64,000 bases of DNA from assembly GCF_900143285.1 (NCBI RefSeq), contig NZ_FRDN01000014.1, forward strand, positions 124,001 to 188,000, written 5' to 3'. Source of the DNA: Desulfitobacterium chlororespirans DSM 11544 (GTDB lineage: Bacteria > Bacillota > Desulfitobacteriia > Desulfitobacteriales > Desulfitobacteriaceae). Both the position numbers and the translations under genes were made by a program. Shown piece by piece: positions 46,837-55,129 of the stretch. Each line of letters begins with the position of its first letter. The stretch's first letter is position 1. The notes below the pieces were generated by a model, which did no database searches, was not told the origin of the DNA, and saw only the letters and a program-made list of their open reading frames with translations.

Positions 46837-47604
46837 TTAGATGTCCCTCCCCTCCATTAGTTTTCTATAGACAGATTCTAATTGGGAACCTGGAGCACCC
46901 TTGGGAAAAGAAGAATTATCCGTATGAATAGACATATCGAGTAATTCCTCGCTAAAAGGAATCAAGCCGAGCAACTCATCTTCCGTAAATTGTGCTTTGA
47001 GAAAATCCTCGTCTTTGGTGGAGCGGATTTTGTTGCCGATGACAGAGACTTTAGGAATCCCCAATTCCTGGGCAAGCTTCTGAATGACCCGGACAGTATG
47101 AGCGCTCACTGTACTGGCTTCTGTGACAATGACTAAAACATCAACTCCCTGGGCAGTTCCTCGGGTAAGCTGTTCGATGCCGGCACCCATATCCAAAATG
47201 ACGGTATCCTGTTCAGAGAGAATTAAGGAGTTGACCAAAGCATGCAAAAAACTGTTCTCTTTGCAATAGCAGGCTGTACCTCCCCCTTTGACATTGCCCA
47301 TGCGGAAAAAGCGGATGGGACCCACTTGAACGGAGTAATCATCCAAAATGTCATCCACTTGGGGGTTCAAAGGATAAAAGGCACCGCTTCCGCCCATGCG
47401 TTGTTCGATGAGCTCTTTCATGTCAACAATGGGGCGTAAACGGTTCAAATCGTCCTCCGCAATACCTAAGACCGTTCCTAAGCTGGCGTCCGGATCCGCA
47501 TCAACCGCCAGGACTCTCATCCCCCGTTCGGACAAATAATGCGCCAAATTAGCTGCAAATGTTGTCTTGCCGACCCCGCCTTTGCCTGAAATCGCAATCT
47601 TCAT
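46837..47604 (-). CDS. cooC: CooC-type nickel-insertion ATPase (first copy)
   Basis: A 255-residue MinD-like ATPase with [21 protein letters not shown] and the metal-binding CYC motif in GTACYCKEN. CooC binds nickel through such cysteines and matures CODH. It is the first gene of the acs operon, 62 bases before acsA, and most likely serves AcsA. AGGAG lies 9 bases before the ATG at 47604. The promoter should lie in the AT-rich stretch upstream. Confidence 0.92.
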   Translation of the reverse strand: MKIAISGKGGVGKTTFAANLAHYLSERGMRVLAVDADPDASLGTVLGIAEDDLNRLRPIVDMKELIEQRMGGSGAFYPLNPQVDDILDDYSVQVGPIRFFRMGNVKGGGTACYCKENSFLHALVNSLILSEQDTVILDMGAGIEQLTRGTAQGVDVLVIVTEASTVSAHTVRVIQKLAQELGIPKVSVIGNKIRSTKDEDFLKAQFTEDELLGLIPFSEELLDMSIHTDNSSFPKGAPGSQLESVYRKLMEGRDI

Positions 47605-47919
47605 TGACTTCATCTCCTATTTCATCTGGTTCTGTGCATAGTTTCACAATAATTTTTCCTACTACATGTTCCCACTATATGACTGTTGTTAATTTAAATA
47701 TGATACAACAACTGTATAGAGTGTATTCTTCGTAATTTACTGAATTCCTTCAAAAATTCAGAAAATTTTATTAAATGGATTAGTTATTTTTTTAACAAAT
47801 ATTTTTAAATTGTGAAATAAAGCTCTAATGATTATAATATTCCCTATATTTTCAATAACTCCTTCTCAAAATATAGAAATAACTAAAATTTAAATATTCA
47901 GAAATCCGCAATATATACA
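47605..47919. other. AT-rich leader/promoter region of the acs operon
   Basis: Very AT-rich DNA upstream of the first acs gene. An inverted repeat TGTTGT (47684-47689) ... ACAACA (47705-47710) may be an operator. I see no gene here. Confidence 0.5.
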
Positions 47920-47949
47920 AAGTCTCAGCCCAAGAACGGGCTGAGACTT
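47920..47949 (-). terminator. Terminator of the small unknown gene
   Basis: A perfect 12 bp stem (AAGTCTCAGCCC with its complement) with a 6-base loop lies about 40 bases past the small gene's stop and just before the acs promoter region. Confidence 0.8.
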
Positions 47950-47987
47950 AATTACTGTCATTCTAAAGCGAGCAGAAAAGCCATAGT

Positions 47988-48176
47988 TCAGGGATTTTCC
48001 GACGGCCCCCGCTGCTGTTCCGGTTCTAAAACATTGGTTGCCCATTCGATATCATCTAAAGATGTCAGAGGTATCTCCTCATCATAAAAATCACCGGATT
48101 CTGCAGGAGCAAAGGGTTCACAGGGTCTTGCCGGAGATTGAACCTGAAAAAACAAGCGGCGCGGGATTTTAAGCAT
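47988..48176 (-). CDS. Small protein of unknown function
   Basis: A 62-residue frame with a good ribosome site (GGAGG, 9 bases upstream) and its own terminator, which makes a real gene likely. The N-terminus is basic (MLKIPRRLFFQ) and the rest is acidic with two Pro-rich ends. No membrane segment and no family I know. A frame on the same strand at 48065-48268 is its shadow. Confidence 0.55.
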   Translation of the reverse strand: MLKIPRRLFFQVQSPARPCEPFAPAESGDFYDEEIPLTSLDDIEWATNVLEPEQQRGPSENP

Positions 48177-48324
48177 GGGTTAACACCTCCACAAAAGGTT
48201 CCTGCCTCTATCTTCCCACCAATTATTCTGCCTATACTTGACTTAAAGTATTGGCAATATACTGTCAATTTCCATTCAAGTCAACCAGTTCACCCTTGAT
48301 CATTGCCAGCAGCCTCATTCAAGA

Positions 48325-49179
48325 TCAGTGCGGCCAGGGGTGAAAAACCAGGCCGACTGCCCCCGGGCCTACATGAGTAGCAATAACAGGACCTGCCTCA
48401 AAAATCCGAATATCCTGACCCTGGTATTTCTGGGACAGTTCTTCGGCTATGCTGGCCGCTTCAGCCTCGGCGTCAACATGCATCACCGCAATCCGGTGGG
48501 GCTTATGTGAAGCTAAGGCTCGTTCCAGCTCTTTATAAACTCTTTGCAAGGCCCTGTTTTTTGAACGAACTTTATCAAAGACATCAATAATACCTTCAGT
48601 ATTAAAATAGAGAATAGGCTTTATTTGCAGCAAGGTGCCGAAAAGGGCTGAAGCCCCGCCAATTCTCCCTCCCCGGTGCAGGTATTCCAATGTGTCGACA
48701 ATGAAATAAAGCTCACAGAGGGGGCGCAATGTTTCCAGTTTTCCCAAAATCTCCTGGGCATCAAGCCCTTCCCCGGCCCAATCAGCAGCCGCCCAGGTCA
48801 GCAAGCCTAATCCTAAGGCTGAAGAACCTGAATCAAAAATATGGATATGCGGGTTTTCCAGCAAATCTTTGGCCATGATGGCTGAGGCATAAGTACCGCT
48901 GATCTTTTCGGACAGGTGAATACTTATAATCTCGTCATAGCCTTCAGCCAGCACTGCTTTGTAGACTTCTATAAAGGCGCCTACCGAAGGCTGGGAGGTC
49001 GTTGAGGAACCGGAGAGCTGCCCCAGTTTAGCAAAGAAATCTCTGTTGGTTAAATCGATTTCCGGAAATGTTTCATCACCAATATTCACATTCAGGGTGA
49101 CGACACGAATATCATGTTCCTCAATTATATCACTTGTTAAATATCCCGTGGAATCCATAATGATTGCGGTTTTTTTCAA
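48325..49179 (-). CDS. DegV family fatty-acid-binding protein
   Basis: A 284-residue DegV protein. Conserved parts are MDSTGYLTSDI, STTSQPSVGAF (lipid head-group site), SEKISGTYASA and DTLEYLHRGGRIGGASA. DegV proteins bind a fatty acid; the homologue FakB presents it to a kinase. I choose the TTG at 49179, with GGGGGAG about 5 bases away, as family members start with a lysine-rich strand there; the frame runs open to 49275. No kinase partner is adjacent. Confidence 0.87.
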   Translation of the reverse strand: MKKTAIIMDSTGYLTSDIIEEHDIRVVTLNVNIGDETFPEIDLTNRDFFAKLGQLSGSSTTSQPSVGAFIEVYKAVLAEGYDEIISIHLSEKISGTYASAIMAKDLLENPHIHIFDSGSSALGLGLLTWAAADWAGEGLDAQEILGKLETLRPLCELYFIVDTLEYLHRGGRIGGASALFGTLLQIKPILYFNTEGIIDVFDKVRSKNRALQRVYKELERALASHKPHRIAVMHVDAEAEAASIAEELSQKYQGQDIRIFEAGPVIATHVGPGAVGLVFHPWPH

Positions 49180-49388
49180 TGCTTCTCCCCCGCTCTTTAT
49201 CTGTTTTATTCGGAAACGTATCTCTCTTTTCCGCTGTCTGAATTTAAGTATATCGGAAAACGGACATCCTATCAACTCAAGCAGGGAGCAAAATAAGTTA
49301 ATAATAACAGCATCACGAAGAGATGAGCCGTCAGCCTCGCCGAAAAAAGGGAGCGAATCGTGAGGATGGAAAGCAATTCTGGATAAAG

Positions 49389-49418
49389 AAAACCCGGCAG
49401 CTTATTGCCGGGGCTTTC
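49389..49418 (-). terminator. Terminator of the osmoprotectant transporter operon
   Basis: Stem CCCGGCA/TGCCGGG with a 6-base loop is followed on the minus strand by TTTTCTTT, 58 bases past the last transporter gene. The rest of 49180-49475 holds no gene that I see. Confidence 0.8.
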
Positions 49419-49475
49419 TTGCTGCCATTTTTCAACGAACAGCTTACGACGGTGAACTTAGGTTTTCTCTTTAAA

Positions 49476-50369
49476 TTATTCCTCTATTAAACCTGCGGAT
49501 ACCAGAAAGTCATGAGCGACAACATCTTCTTTCATGCCCTTGTCATCCACTTTAGCATTTAGTTCTTGCATGTCCGCCTCATTGATTTTTCCGGCGAGCT
49601 TATTCAGAATCTCCTCCAGCTCCGGGTATTTATCAAGGGTGTCCTGACGGATTAAAGGCAGGCAATCATAGGGAGGAAAGAATTCCCGGTCGTCCTCCAG
49701 GATGACCAAATCGAATACTTTAATCTGGCCGTCGGTAGCATAAGCATCGACCACATCGACCTCACCCTCGACCAGGGAGCGGAACATGATGCCATGGTCC
49801 ATACCTTTGACTTCCTTGAAATTCAAATTGTAAGTCGTTTGGAGTCCTGGGTAGCCATCCGGCCGATCTTTGAATTCAAATTCGCAGCCCAGAATCAATT
49901 GATCCGATACTTCGACCAAATCACTGTAAGTCTTCAGGTTATATTTTTGCGCTGTCTCCTTAGTCACTGCTAAAGTGTAGGTGTTATTGAAACCCAGCGA
50001 ACCCAAAGCTTTTATATTATCTTCAGCAGTTAACTCCAATGTTTTGGCCAAAGTTTCCCCCGATGTTCCGGTTGCTTCCTGATAATAGTTGGCTACGATG
50101 GTTCCGCTATAATCAGGGTACATCTGGATGTCATTGTTCTCTAAAGCCGTCCAGGCTACATTGGAGCCGCCAAGATTAACCTTTCTGTCCACGTTTAGAT
50201 CCGTATGCGCTTCCACCAGATCAGCCATCATATGAGCAACAATAATGTTCTCCGTAAAGTTTTTCGAGCCGACCGTGATGGTTTCGCCACTCTTTGCCGC
50301 ACTGCGGCAGCCCACTAAAGTAAGCATTAATGCACCGACCAAACTCCACATTATAAGGTTCTTTTTCAT
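49476..50369 (-). CDS. Osmoprotectant ABC transporter, substrate-binding lipoprotein
   Basis: A 297-residue lipoprotein: signal segment then lipobox LVGC. The mature part matches the OpuAC/OpuCC-type quaternary-amine binding domain (TVGSKNFTENIIVAHMMADL and the GYPGLQTTYNLNF region). It brings betaine, choline or carnitine to the permease. ATG at 50369 with a purine-rich site about 9 bases upstream. Last of three genes. Confidence 0.88.
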   Translation of the reverse strand: MKKNLIMWSLVGALMLTLVGCRSAAKSGETITVGSKNFTENIIVAHMMADLVEAHTDLNVDRKVNLGGSNVAWTALENNDIQMYPDYSGTIVANYYQEATGTSGETLAKTLELTAEDNIKALGSLGFNNTYTLAVTKETAQKYNLKTYSDLVEVSDQLILGCEFEFKDRPDGYPGLQTTYNLNFKEVKGMDHGIMFRSLVEGEVDVVDAYATDGQIKVFDLVILEDDREFFPPYDCLPLIRQDTLDKYPELEEILNKLAGKINEADMQELNAKVDDKGMKEDVVAHDFLVSAGLIEE

Positions 50370-50445
50370 TATAATATTCACCTTTCCTTTCTTTTTACCC
50401 TTTTCGGCAGTTTGCGAAGTGTTCTTCTCCGCATCGAATTTTCCC

Positions 50446-51102
50446 TTATACCTTCAGCCCCCTTGGTGTGGTTGCTTTTTCCAGCCTGCCCAGCAGCCAA
50501 TCAAGCAGCAGGGCCAATAACGCCGCCGGAAAAGCACCAATCAGCACCAGGGCATCCAGATTTCTGGATATACCAATAAAGATGAAATCCCCCAGACCGC
50601 CGGCACCGATAAAAGCCGCCAGGGTAGCTGTACCAACATTGATGACCGTAGCGGTGCGAATCCCGGCCATCATGACACTCAGGGCAAGAGGCAGCTGGAC
50701 TTTGACAAGGATCTGCCAATCTGTCATACCCATGCCTTTAGCTGCTTCGATGGTCGCTTTATCTACATCTTTAATACCGGTAAAGGTGTTGCGGATAATG
50801 GGTAACAAGGAATACAGGAACAAGGCCGCCACCGCTGTTTTGATACCGATCCCGAAAAGGGGAATCATAAAGCCCAGCAAAGCCAGACCCGGAATAGTCT
50901 GAAGAATACCGGCTACGCCCAGAACAGGCCCTTCCAAGGCTTTAACACGAGTAATCAGAATGCCGAGGGGAACACCAATGCTAATGGCAATCAGCATGGA
51001 AATGAGGACAAGCTCAATGTGCTGAAGCAAAGCCGATATTAAGTCAGGCCAACGCATTTCCAACTGAAATATAATCTGGGTCCATAAAGACTCATTTCTC
51101 AT
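50446..51102 (-). CDS. Osmoprotectant ABC transporter, permease
   Basis: A 218-residue inner-membrane permease with five or six hydrophobic segments and the EAA-type loop EAAKGMGMTDWQILVKVQLP. It begins at 51102 inside the end of the ATPase gene (about 11 bases overlap), with GGGAGG 6 bases away. It fits an OpuCB-type subunit. Confidence 0.88.
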   Translation of the reverse strand: MRNESLWTQIIFQLEMRWPDLISALLQHIELVLISMLIAISIGVPLGILITRVKALEGPVLGVAGILQTIPGLALLGFMIPLFGIGIKTAVAALFLYSLLPIIRNTFTGIKDVDKATIEAAKGMGMTDWQILVKVQLPLALSVMMAGIRTATVINVGTATLAAFIGAGGLGDFIFIGISRNLDALVLIGAFPAALLALLLDWLLGRLEKATTPRGLKV

Positions 51103-52231
51103 CTGCATCCTCCCTTTCACCGGACCACTGATTGGCAAAAAAACTCAACAATGAACCGCGGGTAACTGCGCCGACAACTTTTTGCAGCTCATTGACCACA
51201 GGTATAATGCCATAGGCAGCCGTGTTGATCATTTGCAAGGCATCCTTGGCTGTGGCTGTATTGGCGAGAACCTTGTCCACCGGTTGGACGATTTCGGCTA
51301 AGGTCTGAATCGTTTCTTTTTTGGCATGCAATTCATAGCTAGGTATAATTCCCAATAACTTTCCTTTTTCGTCGCAAACAATCAGGGTGTCGGTCTTGCG
51401 CTGGCGCATAAAGCTGATGGCGACAACCGGCGTCTTGGAGGGGAGGATAATGGCCGGGTTGTCGCGCATGATATCGGTAATAGAAATATAATCCGGATTT
51501 TGGTAGATTCTGTTCTTGCCGATAAATTCCTCAACAAAGCCATGGGCAGGATTACTCAGCAATTGGTCGGGGGTGTCCAGCTGCAACAGTTCGCCATCCC
51601 GTAAAACAGCGATGCGATCGCCGAGCTTGAGGGCTTCATCCATGTCATGGGTGACAAAAACAATGGTCTTATGCATTTCCGACTGAATGCGCAGCAGTTC
51701 ATCCTGAAGCTGCTCCCGAGTCATGGGATCCAGTGCCCCAAACGGCTCATCCATGAGAATAATATCGGGATTGGCAGCCAGGGCTCTGGCCACTCCCACC
51801 CGCTGCTGCTGCCCACCGGAAAGCTCCTTGGGATAGCGTTTAGCAAATACCCCGGAATCCAGCCCGACCACATCCATCAGATAGGTAACGCGTTCTTTGA
51901 GCTTGGACTCCGGCCATTTTTTCAACCTCGGTATCAGAGCTATGTTATTTTCAATGGTATAGTGCGGAAACAAACCTACCTGCTGAATGACATAGCCGAT
52001 ATTGCGACGGAGAGGCACCGGGTCAATGCTGTTGATATCCTGCCCGTCAATGATGATTTTTCCGCCTGTATGAGGAATCAGTCGGTTAATCATTTTCATC
52101 GTCGTTGTCTTTCCGCAGCCGCTGGGGCCGATGAGTACCATTAATTCGCCGCTGTTTATCTCGAAATTAAGTGACTTCACGGCTTCAGTACCATCATCGT
52201 ATTTTTTACTGACATTTTCGAATTTGATCAT
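51092..52231 (-). CDS. Osmoprotectant ABC transporter, ATP-binding protein
   Basis: A 379-residue ATPase. Walker A is GPSGCGKTTTMK, the ABC signature LSGGQQQRVGVARAL, and Walker B ILMDEPFGALDP. Two C-terminal CBS domains (about residues 260-375) are typical of OpuCA-type subunits and sense ionic strength or nucleotides. ATG at 52231 has GGAGGAGG about 10 bases upstream. A 21 bp inverted repeat in the leader may regulate the operon. Confidence 0.9.
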   Translation of the reverse strand: MIKFENVSKKYDDGTEAVKSLNFEINSGELMVLIGPSGCGKTTTMKMINRLIPHTGGKIIIDGQDINSIDPVPLRRNIGYVIQQVGLFPHYTIENNIALIPRLKKWPESKLKERVTYLMDVVGLDSGVFAKRYPKELSGGQQQRVGVARALAANPDIILMDEPFGALDPMTREQLQDELLRIQSEMHKTIVFVTHDMDEALKLGDRIAVLRDGELLQLDTPDQLLSNPAHGFVEEFIGKNRIYQNPDYISITDIMRDNPAIILPSKTPVVAISFMRQRKTDTLIVCDEKGKLLGIIPSYELHAKKETIQTLAEIVQPVDKVLANTATAKDALQMINTAAYGIIPVVNELQKVVGAVTRGSLLSFFANQWSGEREDADEK

Positions 52232-52268
52232 ATACACTCAACCTCCTCCTAGAAAATTTTAACATGAT

Positions 52269-52319
52269 CAAGGGCAGATGACAACTTATAAAATTTTAAT
52301 AAGTTGTCATCTGCCCTTG
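52269..52319. repeat. 21 bp perfect inverted repeat in the transporter leader
   Basis: Arms 52269-52289 and 52299-52319 match exactly around a 9-base AT-rich loop. It lies between the transporter ATPase gene (minus) and the tRNA gene (plus). It may be an attenuator or operator of the transporter operon. Confidence 0.8.
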
Positions 52320-52508
52320 CTTTGTTCTCTTTTTTGTATACCACACCCTCGTAAAAATCCCCCGAACCATTGTCCGAGGGAGTATCAAATACGGTATTAT
52401 TCTCATTAAATATTGTTTTCGTTAAAGCATGCCTCTATTTATTAATGCATGATGTCTAGTTAACATTTAAGTTTTAACATTTAATTTAAACGCTTAGCTT
52501 TGATAACC

Positions 52509-52537
52509 TTGACAGTTTGTGAGCATTTTGTTATATT
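52509..52537 (+). promoter_or_regulatory. Sigma-A promoter of tRNA-Pro
   Basis: A textbook promoter: TTGACA (52509-52514), 17-base spacer, TATATT (52532-52537), 20 bases before the tRNA. Confidence 0.85.
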
Positions 52538-52556
52538 ATAAAGCGTTCGGTAAAAA

Positions 52557-52633
52557 CGGGGTGTGGCTCAGTTTGGTAGAGCGCTGCGTTCGGGACGCAG
52601 AGGCCGCAGGTTCAAATCCTGTCACCCCGACCA
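52557..52633 (+). tRNA. tRNA-Pro (anticodon CGG)
   Basis: A full cloverleaf: acceptor CGGGGTG/CACCCCG, D arm GCTC/GAGC, anticodon stem CTGCG/CGCAG around TTCGGGA so the anticodon is CGG, T arm with GTTCAAAT, and an encoded CCA. It reads CCG codons for proline. The gene stands alone with its own promoter and terminator. Confidence 0.96.
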
Positions 52634-52647
52634 CTACATAGGCGAAT

Positions 52648-52673
52648 AGAGAGTCCTTCGGGGCTCTTTTTTC
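52648..52673 (+). terminator. Terminator after tRNA-Pro
   Basis: Stem GAGTCC/GGGCTC with a TTCG loop followed by a long T-rich run. Confidence 0.88.
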
Positions 52674-52897
52674 TTTTTTTCTTTACGAGTTTAGATTACT
52701 TACAACACGAGATATTGATTACGGATAAACCTATAGGATTACATACTGCCCGCGATTGGATTATTAAATGTTTTTAATTGCGGAATAGTATGGATTAGTA
52801 TTATCAGTCAATTCGACGCTTTTGGGGGGAATTTTCAAAAAATATATGTCACCAAACGCCCCTTCAATTCGTGTTAGTGGTGTAAGGAGGTGAGAGC

Positions 52898-53416
52898 ATG
52901 AACCGCATATCCCGATCAGCGGAAGAAATCGAGAGCGTTATCAGAGAGTACAGCGATATGCTCTACAGAATCTGTTTGGTAATGCTTGGCTCACAGCAGA
53001 ATGCTGAAGATGCTCTGCAGGATACTTTTGTGAAATATACTTCAAGGGCACCGGTTTTCACCGGGGCGGAACATCAGAAAGCCTGGCTGATCCGCGTGGC
53101 TGCAAATGTCTGCAAAGACATGCGCAGGTTTAATTTCCGTCATAAGCACATGAACATTGAGAGATTGTCGGAGTTCTGCAAATCTGAGGAGGACTCAGGT
53201 ATATTGGAGGCAGTCTTCTCGCTGCCCGCACAGTACAGAATGGTTTTGTTTCTGCATTATGTCGAAGGCTATGATGTGGGCAGTATCGCGCATATGGCAG
53301 ATATTTCGCCTGCAGCGGTGAAAAAACGTCTTCAGCGCGGCAGGGAAAAATTAAAGCTCAAATACACAGAGGAGGATTTCAGATATGAAAAAACACCAGT
53401 TAAGACAAGCATTTAG
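52898..53416 (+). CDS. ECF-type RNA polymerase sigma factor
   Basis: The 172-residue sigma factor has region 2 at YSDMLYRICLVMLGSQQNAEDALQDTF and region 4 at LPAQYRMVLFLHYVEGYDVGSIA with the recognition helix ISPAAVKKRLQRG. AAGGAGG precedes the ATG. It overlaps the putative anti-sigma gene by 32 bases, so the two are translationally coupled. The promoter it recognises is not visible with confidence. Confidence 0.92.
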   Translation: MNRISRSAEEIESVIREYSDMLYRICLVMLGSQQNAEDALQDTFVKYTSRAPVFTGAEHQKAWLIRVAANVCKDMRRFNFRHKHMNIERLSEFCKSEEDSGILEAVFSLPAQYRMVLFLHYVEGYDVGSIAHMADISPAAVKKRLQRGREKLKLKYTEEDFRYEKTPVKTSI

Positions 53417-54104
53417 CGGCATGCATATCACAGCTGAACTACAGCAGCGCCTGATTGAGAATTGCACCCGTTCAGCGGCTGCGGAAGCCAAAGCCAAAGC
53501 TTATCGGCTCCCCAGAAGATGGCTCGCTCTGGCAGCGTCACTGACCCTATTTGTGGCATGTTTCTCTCAAACCACATATGGAAGTTCGTTCTATGAGAAA
53601 TTTGTCGGCGTGGTTTTGGGCGGGCACACATACTACTTAACCGGCCCGGTTCCGGCGAATGATGTTCCTGATCCCAGCTTAACGAAGGACTCAAGCGAAG
53701 AAAACCACACCGACAGCCGCCGCCCTGGGTTCACTGACTTGGCCGAAGCGCAAGCGTATCTCGACTTTGAACTGAAACTCCCTACCTACCTTCCCGAAGG
53801 CTATCAGCTTGACAGGATCAGCCTGTATACCACCAATAACGATGCTATCAGCGGAGAGTATGCCGACATTTTCTTTACCAAAGGCAAGCGGCTTATCTAT
53901 CTCCAGACAAGGCTCATGAACGAAAAAACAAGCTTTGCAACGGAACTGGGCAATATGAAGCTGACCGAAATCAATGGATACAGTGCGCTGCAGGGAAGAA
54001 AGAATTTAGATGTTGATATCAATGGCGTGATGTATATGTTCAGCGCATCGAAAGCCGATGTAGGCGCCGATGAACTGATAAAGATGGTGGAATCAATCGA
54101 CTGA
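53385..54104 (+). CDS. Membrane anti-sigma-like protein (DUF4367)
   Basis: A 239-residue protein. The N-terminal cytoplasmic part (about residues 1-40) would bind the sigma factor, one membrane segment follows (WLALAASLTLFVACF), and an extracytoplasmic DUF4367-like domain is at the C-terminus (YLPEGYQLDRISLYT). Pairing with an overlapping ECF sigma gene is the evidence for anti-sigma function. GAGGAGG lies 9 bases before the ATG. Confidence 0.8.
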   Translation: MKKHQLRQAFSGMHITAELQQRLIENCTRSAAAEAKAKAYRLPRRWLALAASLTLFVACFSQTTYGSSFYEKFVGVVLGGHTYYLTGPVPANDVPDPSLTKDSSEENHTDSRRPGFTDLAEAQAYLDFELKLPTYLPEGYQLDRISLYTTNNDAISGEYADIFFTKGKRLIYLQTRLMNEKTSFATELGNMKLTEINGYSALQGRKNLDVDINGVMYMFSASKADVGADELIKMVESID

Positions 54105-54271
54105 TTTCAGCGAATCTAAATTTCCACTACGAATGGCCACCGAATGTTCATAGGGCAAAACAGGCTGACATAGCGTCAGCCTGTTTTTGTTGCGATACGC
54201 AAGGAATACCGGATATGGTATAATTTAAACATAACGACACTATCCCATCAATATCATTGGGAGGCAAAGCC

Positions 54272-54829
54272 ATGTTGCAGGGAAAAAAGACCTTTCTCCG
54301 TCCGCTGGAGCTTGATGATATCCCCATTTTTTATCAATGGTATAACGACCAAAACCTTAATTATTGGGCGAATGCCGCCTGGCCTTTGAGCACAATGCTT
54401 AGTGAAGAGGAAATCGAAGAACGCTTTTTTACCCCCCAGAAAGAGGTTGGCCGCTATCTCATTCTCAATGAAGAGCAAAAGCCCATCGGAACCGTAGGTT
54501 ATCGGGATGTCAATCTTCCCGCCCGCTCGGCGGTACTGTTCATCATTATCGGCGAAAGTGATTATTGGAACCGGGGCTATGGCACGGACGCTTTAAAAGT
54601 ACTGATCGACTATCTTTTCTATCAGTGGAATTTTCATCGCCTGAGCCTTGACTTATGGGACGGGAATCTGCGTGCTTTAAAAGCCTATGAGAAACTGGGC
54701 TTTAAGGTTGAAGGCAGATTAAGACAGGCGCGCTTTGTCTTAGGTGAGTATCGCGATGCGATCCTCATGGGCCTGCTGCGGGATGAATATCTGGAGCACC
54801 ATCCCCCTCATCCTCCCCAAAGGATCTAA
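54272..54829 (+). CDS. GNAT-family N-acetyltransferase (RimJ/RimL type)
   Basis: A 185-residue acetyltransferase. It begins with LRPLELDDIPIFYQW, has the coenzyme-A binding segment GYGTDALKVLIDYLF and ends with EYRDAILMGLL. The substrate may be a protein N-terminus or an amine. ATG at 54272, with GGGAGG 7 bases away; the upstream ATG at 54257 has no site. Single-gene unit. Confidence 0.86.
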   Translation: MLQGKKTFLRPLELDDIPIFYQWYNDQNLNYWANAAWPLSTMLSEEEIEERFFTPQKEVGRYLILNEEQKPIGTVGYRDVNLPARSAVLFIIIGESDYWNRGYGTDALKVLIDYLFYQWNFHRLSLDLWDGNLRALKAYEKLGFKVEGRLRQARFVLGEYRDAILMGLLRDEYLEHHPPHPPQRI

Positions 54830-54889
54830 ATTTTCTTAAAGGGTTGAATTCATTAATAAGTTAGAGTATTATATATAAGTAATTGAATA

Positions 54890-54994
54890 CCTCTGGGGAT
54901 TGGTGAAATTCCATACCGGCGGTCAAGCCCGCGAGCCACTATGGCAGATCTGGTGTAATTCCAGAGCCGACAGTAAAGTCTGGATGAGAAGAGG
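54890..54994 (+). ncRNA. FMN riboswitch (RFN element)
   Basis: The conserved RFN blocks are present in order: TGGTGAAATTCC, ACCGGCGGT, AAGCCCGCGAGC, then the CAGATCTGGTG..CCAGAGCCGACAGT region, TAAAGTCTGGATG and a closing AGAGG that pairs with CCTCT at 54890-54894. FMN binding should favour the downstream terminator and shut off riboflavin synthesis. Confidence 0.95.
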
Positions 54995-55038
54995 AAATTA
55001 AAGTGCTGATGCGCTTTTTATTTGTCATGGTTTTTAGG

Positions 55039-55066
55039 CCCCAGAGGATGAACTCTGGGGTTTTTT
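55039..55066 (+). terminator. Riboswitch-controlled attenuator
   Basis: Stem CCCCAGAG/CTCTGGGG followed by six T residues, between the FMN riboswitch and ribD. This is the expected expression platform. Confidence 0.9.
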
Positions 55067-55129
55067 ATAGTGTTTTTATGGAAAACTAAGCAAAACTAAC
55101 TCAAAGAGATGGGAAACGGCGGCGATCAC

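Noticed and set aside
48065-48268. Alternative minus-strand frame over the small gene at 47988-48176
   Set aside because: It overlaps a frame with a better ribosome site and has none of its own.
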